Positions 49,637 to 60,119 are shown, numbered from the stretch's first letter. The stretch is DNA of 64,000 nt from Clostridia bacterium UC5.1-1D2 (GCA_001304855.1 BBZN01000005.1:1-64000); one strand, 5' to 3'. Program-made: numbers and translations. Notes: a model not told the origin generated them from the sequence alone.

Positions 49637-50401
49637 TTACATGGCAAGTCCACATTCAAATGCAAGTACCATATATTTTTCGGCATTGGTAAGTCCATAT
49701 AACGCTAAATCTCTGATTTCCCATGTATCGGAATTGAGATTATCTGCTCCATATAGAAATTGGATAAAGGGGATTTGTCGGTATTTTGATACTGCCAACA
49801 TGGAAGCGCATTCCATTTCGACTACAAGACAGCCCTCTTGTTTGCGTTCTTGAATGGTGGGGATAGTTTCTCTGTAAATACCGTCGGAAGTCCACGTTTT
49901 CCTTTTTACATACGAATAACCGCAGTTTGTTAAAACATCTTCCAGTATCTGGACAGAGCGTGCGTCTGTTTCGATTTCCGGCGAGGGTGGCAGATAATGA
50001 TAGCTTGTACCCTCGTCACGGACAGCGGAAACAGGAATAATGATATTGTCTTTTACCTTTTCATCGTCTAATATACCGCAAGAGCCGAACAGAACAAATT
50101 TTTCTGCACCCATAGCAACAATTTCCTCAAATCCCACAACGCAGGCAGGCGCACCTACTCTGGACAGATAAAAGGCAATATCGGTGTCTTTATAGTGAAT
50201 TTTATAGACAGGCACGATACCATTTGCAGTAAATAACTCCGCTATCTTCTCTGTATTACTCAACGAAGAAAACTTTTGCATGATATTTTCTGAAAACGTG
50301 GAAACACATATCTTCGGAAAATTTTCAATCTTTTTCGTTGTGTCGGACGGGCTGAATAAAGCCGGTTCTGAAAGCTCTGTTTTCTGAAAGATTGTTTTCA
50401 A
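49637..50401 (-). CDS. Nucleoside phosphorylase (PNP/UDP family), element 2 cargo
   Basis: Intact 254 residues: phosphate-binding FLSRVGAPACVVGFEEIVAMGAEKFVLFGSCGIL, the family VVEMECASMLAVSKYR motif with the ribose-binding Glu, and GADNL near the end. It cleaves a purine or uridine nucleoside with phosphate. Its start overlaps the Xre gene stop by four bases, so the two are one transcript. A nucleoside enzyme coupled to its own regulator in a mobile element is unusual cargo. Confidence 0.88.
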   Translation of the reverse strand: MKTIFQKTELSEPALFSPSDTTKKIENFPKICVSTFSENIMQKFSSLSNTEKIAELFTANGIVPVYKIHYKDTDIAFYLSRVGAPACVVGFEEIVAMGAEKFVLFGSCGILDDEKVKDNIIIPVSAVRDEGTSYHYLPPSPEIETDARSVQILEDVLTNCGYSYVKRKTWTSDGIYRETIPTIQERKQEGCLVVEMECASMLAVSKYRQIPFIQFLYGADNLNSDTWEIRDLALYGLTNAEKYMVLAFECGLAM

Positions 50402-50967
50402 GTGTTTACATCTCCTTTCGGCTTGTTTTCTGGATATATTTTAACCGAGATACCGGAAGTTCCTTTTTTGATAACTCTGTTGGTATCAACTAAATGTTGT
50501 TTAATCTGTTCGCAAGTCTCGTTCATCTGCTCCAATTCTTTATTAAATGCTTCTTCGCTTGGAAATGCGTCTTTGGAAGCAATCAAATTTTCCTGCAATT
50601 TCTTAGCCTTTGCAAATTTGGCAAGTCGGCTGTTTATTTCCGGGTGTTTAAAGCGAATACATATCGTGTCTGGAATAAGATTTCCCTCACTGTCTTTTTC
50701 GCCGTCGATTTCCATATCTATCTGCTCGTCCATTTTGAAAAGCAGAGTGAGAACATCAGAAGCGGTTTCTATGTCAAAGTCCGTGAATACGTTGATACTC
50801 ACGCCCAGAGCATTGGCAATCTTCAAAAGTTGGTCGGGCTTTGGCTTTCGGCTTCCTAATTCATATTTGCGAATGGTGGTTCCGTCTATGCCCGCCAGTT
50901 CCCCTAATACATTCTGTGAAATCCCCCGGATTGTTCGGAATGTCTTTATTTTCTCTCCTACCGTCAT
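50398..50967 (-). CDS. Xre-family regulator of element 2
   Basis: Intact 189 residues: helix-turn-helix MTVGEKIKTFRTIRGISQNVLGELAGIDGTTIRKYELGSRKPKPDQLLKIANALGVS, then a helical C-terminus. Divergent from the excisionase and integrase, the same arrangement as in element 1, so it probably represses excision. GGAGTGACTAC precedes the ATG. Confidence 0.87.
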   Translation of the reverse strand: MTVGEKIKTFRTIRGISQNVLGELAGIDGTTIRKYELGSRKPKPDQLLKIANALGVSINVFTDFDIETASDVLTLLFKMDEQIDMEIDGEKDSEGNLIPDTICIRFKHPEINSRLAKFAKAKKLQENLIASKDAFPSEEAFNKELEQMNETCEQIKQHLVDTNRVIKKGTSGISVKIYPENKPKGDVNT

Positions 50968-51109
50968 GTAGTCACTCCTTTAGTATTTGATAATATGAAT
51001 AATAGGGACATTTGTATTCTATTATATCCGTTGAAAATAATCAATCAATTCAAGAATAATATGTTGAAAAGGGACAAAAGCCCCTGTATAAAATCAAGGA
51101 GGACAATGA

Positions 51110-51303
51110 ATGGAGAAATCAAAGAAGATGTATGTAACGGCAGAGGAAGCGGCGGTAATGCTTGGCGTATCAACGGGCTATGCTATAAGATTATCCGGGG
51201 ACTGAATGAGGAATTGAAAGCAAAAGGCTACCGGACAATCTGCGGCAAGGTTCCGACAAAATACTTTGAAGAAAAATTCTACGGTCTGACCGTAGCCATG
51301 TGA
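51110..51303 (+). CDS. Excisionase-like protein of element 2 (one frameshift)
   Basis: Reconstructs to about 64 residues: MEKSKKMYVTAEEAAVMLGVSTGYAYKIIRGLNEELKAKGYRTICGKVPTKYFEEKFYG. A relative of the element 1 excisionase (shared GYAY...LNEELKxxGY...G+V...F). One T is missing near 51180 (GCT[T]ATAAG). ATG 51110 fits AAGGAGG 7 bases upstream. Confidence 0.75.
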
Positions 51304-51930
51304 GAAAGGGGTGCGTATCTATGGCGGCAACAAGAGACGGTAAGATGTGGCGCTGTCAATTCTACTACAAGGACTGGCAGGGGGTTAACCATAAGAAGAA
51401 TAAAAGAGGGTTTAAGACGAAAGGTGAAGCCGAACAGTGGGAGCGTGATTTTCTGCAACAACAGCAGAAAAATTTAGACATCAATTTTGAAAACTTTGTC
51501 CACATCTATTATGAGGATATGGAACACCGTCTGCGTGAGAATACCATGTGGACAAAGAAATTTATTATTGACTTGAAAATCATTCCTTATTTTAAGAAAA
51601 AGTGCATGAACGAAATCAAGGCTTCTGATATTCGGGCATGGCAAAATGCGCTGATAAAAAAGGGGTATTCGGAAACATATCTGAAAACAGTCAATAATCA
51701 GTTGTCGGCAATCTTTAATTATGCGGTGCAGTATTATGACTTGAAAGATAATCCTTGCAGGAAAGCCGGGAGCATTGGAAAGAGCCATGCCGGGGAAAAG
51801 GAGTTCTGGACAAAGCAGGAATTTAAACAGTTTCTTGTAACAGTGGAGAACAAGCCGGAAACAAAAATGGCGTTTCTGCTTCTTTATTGGACGGGCATGA
51901 GGATAGGAGAATTACTTGCTCTTACCTACA

Positions 51931-52100
51931 ATGTCATACTCCTCAAGAAGCTGCCGGATGATGTTTCGCTTCCCATCGGTCATTTGCACTTTGTATACAG
52001 ATTTCTTTTCTCTTGCCATAATAAAAAGGCCTCCTATAATTTTTATTTTATCATAGAAGACCTTATAAATCTTTAATTACAGAAAAACTTTCACAGACAC
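51931..52100 (-). mobile_element. IS256-type (Mutator family) insertion sequence remnant
   Basis: On the minus strand ATG 52019 opens a frame MAREKKSVYKVQMTDGKRNIIRQLLEEYDI, the start of a Mutator-family transposase, cut after 30 codons. Its upstream terminal sequence extends to about 52100, where integrase sequence resumes. Only the transposase start and one end of the IS remain. Confidence 0.72.
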
Positions 52101-52255
52101 TATATGGAGCACGAAATTATAAGAGGTATCAAGGCTTCCGGGGTAAAAAGAATACGCTTGCACGATATTCGCCACCCATATGTCAAGCCCACGACAAAAA
52201 AATTATTCTATATCACCCCCCATAGCACTATGAAAAGTGTTGTGGGGAGTTCTGT

Positions 52256-55200
52256 TCATTCCTGACTGGCCAACCAATCCAATGCTGTTTGCTCGTCTTT
52301 TTCAATCGACATTTCGACGGCCTGCTTGGCCTGTTCAAGTAATTGTTCTGATTTCTGTTTTAGATTTTCTGAAGAAATCATAGTTGCTTTGACAATATCA
52401 TGGATATCATCATCAAATAATGGAATCAGTATATTCATTACATCTTCATCTTTTATCACAGGGTATGATGAACCGACATTCCATTTTAACAACCAATCTT
52501 TATATATTGGTGTTCTAAATAAAACAGCAAGAGTCTCGATAGGATAATCGGAGGTTTTGCGCAGAACAGTAAACGCACCGCTTACAACTAAATCTTGTAA
52601 ATTATGACGAATTATTGATACAGCCCCTCGGTATGGCCTCACCTTTGAAACAATCAAATCCCCTATTTCTACTTTGATTTTGGCATTGGCTGGTAAATCT
52701 TCAACCGAAGTCAAGTTATATGAATACGTTCCATCGCCAACATTTATATCGCCTATTTCTATATATGGATATTCACTTTTGACTCTTTGAAAAGATGTTT
52801 TAACTTGCTGAAATTTTTTCTGTACAGACGTATAACCCCTACAATAATTCTGGACATATTGTAGATAGTCATCATACTTTTTCTGATAATATTCCGCATC
52901 CAATCTGCCGCTTGTACCAAAGCTATCGGAAAAACTTTTAACTGAAACCTTTTCTAGTGAGGGTTTAAAATCAGCCATACCTAATCCATTCAAAAGCATT
53001 GCCTCAGCTTGTACACAAATCTGTTTTGATTTTTGCAGGTATTCAGTAGATTGTCGCACAATCCGTTCAATGTCATCAGCAAATATGTGACTGACAGGCG
53101 GAATAAGGAGAGATTTAATCAATCCCATATTAATGTTTGGTTGCCCTGTAATGGTTTTTAATCTATTTATTTGGTTTTGACCATACTTTGTATTTAAAAA
53201 AGTGGATATAAAATAGGGGTTCTTATCTGCTAAAAAAGTGATTTTAGCTATGGCTTGATTTGAACTACTGATAAATTCTGTATCATATACCGCTACTCTT
53301 CCTAAATATTCGCCAGCCATTGTTACCAAAACCTGATTTTTGTGACAGTGTGATTTCTTTAAAATTTTATGGCTTTTCTCATCTACATATTTTACATTAC
53401 TCCAATCAATATAGTTATGGCGTATATTTTGTGTTACCAAAAAAGGTATCCCCTGCTCAACAAAATTAATTTCATTACATAAAGAATATGCGCCAAAATT
53501 TTGTATCGACTTTATTTGACTTTCAATCGTATGTGCATTTAAGTCTTCAAGTTTTTTGGAGGTTTTAACATAATCTTTTTTATAAGTGTTTGCATCAATT
53601 CTAAAATCAATTATTTTTTACAGACGCTTAGCCAAACCACACTACACTCCAGCCCATCCATCAAAGTCCTATATCTGGATTCATTGAAGGGTTCAATAGA
53701 TGGGCCTATCGAAAAAAACTCAACTCTTCCTTTTTTGCAAATTCAACAAAGGCTTCCGCGATGCCGTCCTCAGTCAACCCTTCATGATTAAACAAATCAT
53801 GCTTAACAATTAAGTGCCCATGCTCGTCCAACTTCGGTGTGCCATCCTTATTGGCCATATAAATTTTATCGCCGCTATTATCTTTGCTTGGCTCCTGCAT
53901 TGTTGCAAAAAATATGGGATAATCCTCTTTTTTCGGGCATAGCGTTTTGTCCCATTTCTGAACTAACAATACGCTAGTCTTTGTTCCTGTATGAGGCTTG
54001 AACACATTGCCATGTAAGCCGACCACCGCAAGAATACGGCAGCGTTCTGCAATATAATCACGAATGTATTTATCGCTGGAATTGTTAAAACGTCCCTGTG
54101 GCAATACAATAGCCATACGTCCACCCGGCTTAAGAAAGTTTAAATTGCGCTCAATAAACAAAATATCGCGCCCAACCTTTCCTTGATATTTGCCGTTTGC
54201 TTTTTTACCTAAGTCATATTTTGCAATCATGCGGCTTTCTTTGATATCACCGGCAAATGGCGGATTTGCCATGAGGATATCAAAGTCGAATTCCATATTG
54301 GAATTACTCTTTGTACGCAATCTTCTAATTTTCTTCCAACCCTCAAAATAGATATCCTGCCAAGACTGCTCTTTCGTTACCTCATCCCAACGCTCATAAT
54401 CTAATGTATTCAAATGCAGTACGTTGGTCTGCCCGTCACCCGCAATTAAGTTAAGCGTTCTTGCCACACGGACTGCTTTTTCATCAAAATCTATAGCAAA
54501 TACTTTGTTATTTACATAGTCGGTACATTCAGCGGGCTTTTTCTCTAAAGTAAACAGATGGCTTTGCGGAATACCCTTGCGCTCCAATATCTGTTTCCAC
54601 ACATGAAATATGGTATGAACAGGAAATCCGCAACTCCCAGCAGCAGTATCAATCATGGTTTCGCACTCTTTGGGATTGAGCATTTTTACACACATATCTA
54701 TGACATAGCGTGGGGTGAAATACTGACCCTTTTCTCCTTTGCTGCTTTTACTCATCAAATATTCAAAAGCATCATCCACAACATCCAAATTGGAGTTGAA
54801 CAATTTCACATCCTGCAAGCTGGCCACACATACCGACAAATGAGAGCCGGTAAGGGTAATAGTGCTGTCAGTTGAAAACACGCCATCCCATTTATTTTTA
54901 GCCGCATTAAACAGTTTCTGAATTTTTTCTTTCAGTTCAGTTTCTGTATCGCCATAATTGCGAAACTCAAGGTGACGACTTTTATTGCTGCCACTTTCCA
55001 TCTCATCGTAAAGCTTTGTGAAAATCAACTTGAACAGTTCTTCAAAAACATCAACTCCTGCATTGGCCAGTACCTCATCTTCCATTTCTAGAATAAGGTC
55101 TTTTAAAGATTTTCGCTCGTTTACCAGTTTATCCTTTTCAATCAGATCATCTATTGTCCAGCGTTCGGTCAGAATATCCGACAATTTTTCAAAGGCTGTG

Positions 55201-55703
55201 GGGATATTGGGGATGTCTTCAAAATGGTTCGGGTCTTTTCGGTTGTAGTAAGAGATGGAATCGCCGTTTGTCCAAACACCAATAGGTGCGCCTGTGGCGT
55301 TGCAGTAGGATTTAAGTTGTTCTTTGCCATCTTTGAGCTTGGGTTTTTTTAGTTCGACTATGATATAGGGCGAGGTGGTATTATCTTTATCGAAGATGAC
55401 GATATCCGCACGTTTTACTTCACGGCCAAAATGAACACCATATTCAACTTGAATCCTACTAAGCGGATAGTGGTATTGCTCTGTCAATTCCAATAAAAAA
55501 AGCTGACGTACCACTTCTTCCGGGGTCAATCGAATTTCTTTTTTGCGAGAAATGCAATCTACATAGAAAATTTCCTTGCCCTTTTTATCTTGACGGCAAC
55601 TAATACGTTGTGAAAGCGAAGTAATATGCTCCTTAGAAAATTGTGAAAGATTATAATTTGAGCCTTGAAAATTGTTGATAAATATTCGTTCATTGATAAA
55701 CTC
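52256..55703 (-). CDS. Type IIG-like restriction enzyme: nuclease, methylase and specificity in one chain (three frameshifts)
   Basis: About 1,150 residues if three one-base losses are restored (near 55662 AAG[G]GC; near 53700 T8 read as T7; near 53612 A7 read as A6). The N-terminal nuclease-like domain has RADIVIFDKDN...YIIVELKKPK; the N6-adenine methylase has DTAAGSCGFPVHT and MANPPFAG; two target-recognition domains follow, ending TALDWLASQE. As the methylase frame runs into the specificity frame with a single missing T (EELSFF then SIGPSIEPFNES), this is one polypeptide. It lies inside the integrase gene of element 2. Confidence 0.72.
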
Positions 55704-56038
55704 TCCATATTTTATATTATATTTCTTATTCTATATAAACAACCCATGTTATCATACCATAATCCAGAGTTTTCTGCACTATTCTTTATTTATTCGTCAG
55801 CAATCTATATCGCTTTAAAGCTAGTTTTATCATATGATGTCGAATCTTGTCGTCACTCTCTCCGTCATTCCCACGCCTCTCTGCTTGTGGAAATGGGATT
55901 TACTCCATTGGCGATTGCGGAACGGTTAGGGCATGAGAAAATCGAAACGACATTAAATACTTACTCACATCTATATCCCAATAAGCAGGGAGAACTTGCG
56001 GATAAATTAGAGATTGAAAACAACAGGGAGGAAGAAGA

Positions 56039-56428
56039 ATGAGCGGAGTACATAAATACCCGACAATCAGCTTTCGCATTTCCCCCAGAGAGAGGGAAGA
56101 AATTGAAGCAAAGATTTTAGCAAGCGGACTTTCTAAGAAAGATTATTTTGTCTGTTCCTGCATTTATAACCAGGTGTGCGTGGTCGGTAAAAAAGAACTG
56201 GTTTATCAGTTAGTAGAGGAATTAAAGGTAATGCAGACAAATATCCGGGAAGTGACAGAGCAGTTTGAAAAGACAGAAATCGCATTAACGCCGGAGGGGT
56301 TGAAAGATATGCGGAATGACTGTCTTGATATGCTGAAAGCAATCCTGTGGGTCTTAGACGGAGCAAAATATCTGTGGCAAGACAGTGACGCCGGAGCAGA
56401 AGAAAGCCCCAACAGCGGCAACTGTTAG
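56039..56428 (+). CDS. MobC-like relaxosome protein (element 2)
   Basis: Intact 129 residues: ribbon-helix-helix start TISFRISPREREEIEAKILASGLSKKDYFVCSCI, then a helical tail ending DSDAGAEESPNSGNC. Overlaps the last bases of the integrase remnant by four. Same position as MobC in element 1. Confidence 0.8.
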   Translation: MSGVHKYPTISFRISPREREEIEAKILASGLSKKDYFVCSCIYNQVCVVGKKELVYQLVEELKVMQTNIREVTEQFEKTEIALTPEGLKDMRNDCLDMLKAILWVLDGAKYLWQDSDAGAEESPNSGNC

Positions 56429-56528
56429 GGCTGTGATAACTGGAAAACCTCTGTTATCAGTGTTTCGCAAAATAAGTATAGCAGTGGTTTTTTCCATTGA
56501 CAATGATTTTTCAGAAATGGAGGGCATT

Positions 56529-57068
56529 ATGGAAGAGACAAAAACAGAATTGCAGATGATTAAAATGTCGGAGATACAGTCGCAGGAGGTTTCTTGGCTG
56601 TGGTTTCCGTTTATCCCATATGGGAAGCTGACAATCGTTCAAGGCGATCCGGGTGACGGAAAGACAACGCTTGTACTCAATATAGCGGCGAAGCTGTCAA
56701 ATGGTGAAGGCTTAGACAGTGAAATGAATCTGACAGAACCGCTGAATGTGATTTATCAGACAGCGGAGGACGGGCTTGCCGATACCGTAAAGCCCCGTTT
56801 GGAATTGGCGGGTGCGGACTGTGAGAATATTTCCGTCATTGATGAAAGTATAAAATCACTCTCTATGATAGATGAACGATTAGAAGAAGCAATTATAAGG
56901 ACAAGGGCTAAATTGCTTATTTTAGACCCGATACAAGCCTATTTGGGCGATGGTATGGATATGAACCGGGCAAATGAAACAAGGGATATGACAAAGAAGC
57001 TGGCGGCTCTGGCAGAGAAATATCAATGCGCTATTGTGCTTGTCGGTCACATGAACAAAGCGGCATGA
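56529..57068 (+). pseudogene. RepA-like AAA ATPase, truncated (element 2)
   Basis: About 180 residues: Walker A GDPGDGKTTLVLNIAAKL, SEDGLADTVKPRLE-type loop, Walker B KLLILDPIQAYLG and sensor HMNKAA, then a stop. The relative in element 1 has 381 residues, so the C-terminal half is absent, and the stop touches the relaxase start (TGATG). An in-element deletion joined the two genes. GGAGGG precedes ATG 56529. Confidence 0.75.
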
Positions 57069-58414
57069 TGGGGAAAGGTTCGGTCAACCACAATACAAGA
57101 GCCTTTAGCGCAAAGAACGTAGATAAGGAACGTAGCCGGGATAACGTAGAATTTTGCCCCTCGGATATAAAAGAGGTTTATCACAATCTTTTTGATGAAG
57201 CACTGGAACGCTATAACGCAAAGCAAAAACGGAGTGACCGAAAGATTGGTGATTACTATGAGAAGATACGCCGGGGAAAGCAGGAGAAATTATTTTATGA
57301 GGTAATCTTCCAAATCGGCAACAAGGACGATATGAACGTGCAGAGTAATGAGGAGCAGTTGGCAAAAGACAATTTATGTGAATTTATGGAGCAGTTTCAG
57401 AAAAGAAATCCGAACTTATATGTTTTTCAAGTCACTTGCACATGGACGAGCAGACGCCGCATATCCACATTGATTTTGTTCCCTTTATCCGCAACAGTAA
57501 GTGTGGACTTGATACGAGGGTTTCCCTCAAAGGAGCATTAGCAGAGCAAGGCTTTAAAGGCGGCACAAGGGGAATGACGGAATGGAATGAATGGATTGAA
57601 GCAGAGAAGCAGGAACTTTCAAAAGTCATGGGGCGGCATGGCGTACAGTGGAAACAGTTAGGCACGCATAACAAGCATTTGTCTGTGCTGGATTTTGAGA
57701 AACAGGAGCGGCAGAAAGAGGTTGCCGAACTGGAACAGACAATCTCCGGCAGTAAAGAGGAATTATCCGATATTCTTCATCAGCGGATAGCGGCAGGACA
57801 GGAAACGGAACAGATACGGAAAGAGGGCGAAGCGATCCGGCAGGAAGTATCGGAACTTACCGCAATAAATCATCTGTTAAAAGAACAGACGGAAACACTG
57901 ACAGAGGATAAAGAAAAAGCTGTTATCCGAGAATGAAAAATTAGAGAAACAGCAGAAAAAGTTACAGCAGGAACTTAACAAAATGGTGCAGTCGAAAGAA
58001 GTCATGGAGAGCAATATACACGCCTATGATGAAGATGTGAAGTGGCAGTTGGCAGGGCCGGGGGCATTGATGAGCGCAAAGAATTATCGGGATAAAAAAG
58101 CACTTCCGCTTGTGGAGAAATTGAAAGAGGTAGTAAAAAATCTGACTATCAAGTGCGTACAGCTTACGGAGCAGGGCAAGAAGCTGACCGCCAAAATGGA
58201 CGGGCAACAAAAGCAGATTATCCGCTTGACAGATAAGGTCATGGAGCAGAGCGACATCATAGACCGATTGCAGGAAAAAGCGTCTGACTTAGGGCGTTTG
58301 GAGCGTTATTTGGGCAGGGAACAGGTAAAGTCGATTGTGGAACGGTCAAAGGCATTAGAGCAGGCAGAAAGTGCAAATAAACGTCCGAAACGTGCCTATG
58401 AAATGAGCCGATAG
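57068..58414 (+). CDS. MobV-type relaxase (element 2, two frameshifts)
   Basis: About 449 residues: MGKGSVNHNTRAFSAKNVDKERSRDN start (plasmid-mobilisation family), metal-binding HLHMDEQTPHIHIDFVPF near residue 125 and long coiled-coil C-terminus ending KRAYEMSR. Nicks oriT. Breaks near 57428 (one T of a run lost) and 57912 (one A extra). Unlike the MobL relaxase in element 1, so the two elements share site and regulators but not transfer genes. Confidence 0.8.
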
Positions 58415-58435
58415 GAAAGAGACGATTGATTGGAT

Positions 58436-58708
58436 ATGACGGATATGGAGAAAAAAGTTATGATACGGCTGTGTGCTAAAATCGTGGCAGATACAGACCT
58501 TTACGAAACGGACAAGGAAGTGCAAAATCTGATAGACTGGGTATGTCTGTCGGAGCAGATAAAGGAAAACAATAATATAATCCGCAATCTGACCGGAGAA
58601 TATAAGAAGATAGAGCCGGATTGCAGGGAGGGAGTACGGGCGCAGTTGGAGCGTATGAAAGAACTTTGCAAAGAGCGAAATAATCTGTATGAGAAGCAGA
58701 ACGATTGA
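58436..58708 (+). CDS. Small charged protein (element 2)
   Basis: Intact, about 90 residues: MTDMEKKVMIRLCAKIVADTDLYETDKEVQNLIDWVCLSEQ..., helical and highly charged. TTG 58430 is an alternative start. Unknown function; follows the relaxase by 21 bases and probably shares its mRNA. Confidence 0.6.
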   Translation: MTDMEKKVMIRLCAKIVADTDLYETDKEVQNLIDWVCLSEQIKENNNIIRNLTGEYKKIEPDCREGVRAQLERMKELCKERNNLYEKQND

Positions 58709-58856
58709 AAGGGCAGAAGCAGAAGATTGAGAAGTTGTTGGAGCGATAAGAAATGTGGGGTGTGGCGGTTGCTATGCCCTGCATTTTATAGTGGCAGATA
58801 CAGAGAGAAAGTGCTATAATCGGAAACATAATTAAAGATATGGGAGATGAAACAGC

Positions 58857-59299
58857 ATGGAAATAAATGTTGAGGATAATTTTTGCTGTTATTTGACAAA
58901 AATAATAATATGGCATACAAAGCATTACAGGTGTTGCAAAAAGAATGTGAGAAATCAGACAAGGTATATTGTTATATGGATAAGTTAGCCGATATGATTG
59001 ATAATGATAATTCTTATATTCGGACAAGAGGGCTTACGCTGATTGCTTATAACGCTAAATGGGATAAAGATAATAAAATTGATGAAATCATAGACGAATA
59101 TTTGAAACATATAGAAGATGTTAAGCCGATAACGGCAAGACAGTGCATAAAATTACTGCCGATGATAGAAAAAAATAAGCCGGAATTAAAAGAAGACATT
59201 GTATCGGCACTACAAAAAGCGGATATATCTATTTATGCAGACAGTATGCAATCGTTGGTCTATAAAGATATTCAAAAATCTTTGGCAGAAATACAGTAA
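58857..59299 (+). CDS. SufBD-like / HEAT-type helical protein of mobile elements (one frameshift)
   Basis: Reconstructs to about 147 residues: MEINVEDNFLLLFDKNNNMAYKALQVLQKECEKSDKVYCYMDKLADMI..., two-helix repeats resembling HEAT units. Often labelled SufBD protein in clostridial mobile elements, although no cluster-binding motif is present. One T of a run is missing near 58883. A TATAAT box at 58815 may serve it. Confidence 0.6.
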
Positions 59300-59495
59300 T
59301 GAGCGGCGAGGATTGTTTTTTATGGAAAAACGGACAGTTATGTGTTAGTATATAAGGGCAAAGATAAAAACACAACGCAAGCCGAACTTGCAGAACTGGT
59401 AGGTAGTCCGGTCGCACCATTATGGTGTAAGTAGCCCTCCCTCCTTAGGGTCGTCCGTTCTTTGTTCATTACAATTATTTTAAGGAGGAATTGTC
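59300..59495 (+). other. Unresolved region before the YjdF gene
   Basis: One frame reads 40 plausible residues ending TTQAELAELVGSPVAPLWCK with a stop at about 59432, but has no start codon. A hairpin GCACCATTATGGTGT lies near 59414 and a CCCTCCCTCCTTAGGG tract near 59435. YjdF genes in some bacteria are preceded by the yjdF RNA motif; I cannot confirm a match here. Confidence 0.3.
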
Positions 59496-59912
59496 ATGGA
59501 CAAAGTATCGGGTAAACTGACAGTATTTTTTGAGGAACCATTTTGGATAGGTATTTTTGAACGAATATCAGGGGGTAAATTATCTGTATGTAAAGTTACA
59601 TTTGGTGCAGAACCCAAAGACTATGAAATATATGATTTCGTTCTGAAAAATTACTATCGACTACGATTTAGTCCGGCTATGGCAACTGATGTAAAAGAAG
59701 TAGGTCGCAATCCTAAACGGGTACAGCGTGAAGTGCGGAAACAGGTACAAAATACCGGAATAGGAACAAAATCACAACAGGCTTTGAAATTACAGCAGGA
59801 GCAGTTGAAAACTGAACGCAAGACTGTGAGCCGGGAACAACGGGAAGCGGAGAAACAGCGGCAGTTTGAACTGAAACAGCAGAAAAGGAAAGAAAAGCAT
59901 AGGGGTAGGTAA
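59496..59912 (+). CDS. yjdF: YjdF family protein (DUF2992)
   Basis: Intact 138 residues: MDKVSGKLTVFFEEPFWIGIFERISGGKLSVCKVTFGAEPKDYEIYDFVLKNYYRLRFSP followed by a long Arg/Lys/Gln/Glu coil, which is the standard YjdF layout. Function is not known; in some Firmicutes it is controlled by an RNA that senses azaaromatic compounds. GGAGGAATTGTC precedes the ATG. Confidence 0.87.
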   Translation: MDKVSGKLTVFFEEPFWIGIFERISGGKLSVCKVTFGAEPKDYEIYDFVLKNYYRLRFSPAMATDVKEVGRNPKRVQREVRKQVQNTGIGTKSQQALKLQQEQLKTERKTVSREQREAEKQRQFELKQQKRKEKHRGR

Positions 59913-59940
59913 TACTGCCCTTTTTCCTTAGGCGTAGTAT

Positions 59941-59964
59941 TTACATGGTGCTAGCACCATGTAA
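59941..59964. promoter_or_regulatory. Perfect 24-base palindrome near the right end of element 2
   Basis: TTACATGGTGCT and its exact reverse complement AGCACCATGTAA adjoin with no spacer. It lies 37 bases before the right arm pair TGGCTCT at 60001. Possible roles are a binding site for a dimeric accessory protein or a cruciform. Confidence 0.7.
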
Positions 59965-60000
59965 TAAGGGTGGATAAGGAGAAAATCGGGATTTTGTGAG

Positions 60001-60018
60001 TGGCTCTATTTTGGCTCT
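60001..60018. repeat. Right integrase arm sites of element 2
   Basis: TGGCTCT at 60001-60007 and 60012-60018, matching the left pair at 49564/49575. Confidence 0.75.
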
Positions 60019-60119
60019 AAAAATTTTGACTGGCACAAAAACGAGAGTGATTTTTAAAGAATATGGATAATAAATGCTTGAAAAATGAGGAAAACAGCCA
60101 GTTCAACCTATCCGTCGAG

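Larger units (their letters stand above)
51321..56042 (+). pseudogene. Tyrosine integrase of element 2, interrupted twice
   Basis: N-terminal 200 residues are intact from 51321 to about 51930 (arm-binding RCQFYYKDWQGVNHKKNKRGF and catalytic Arg in TGMRIGELLALT). Then an IS256-type fragment (51931-52100) replaces about 85 residues. Integrase sequence resumes at 52103-52165 (YMEHEIIRGIKASGVKRIRLHDIRH), is broken again by the restriction gene (52256-55703) and ends at 55855-56042 (RHSHASLLVEMGFTPLAIAERLGHEKIETTLNTYSHLYP). RH is coded CGCCAC on the left and CGTCAT on the right, so the tail may come from another integrase. Stop is beside mobC. Confidence 0.78.
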
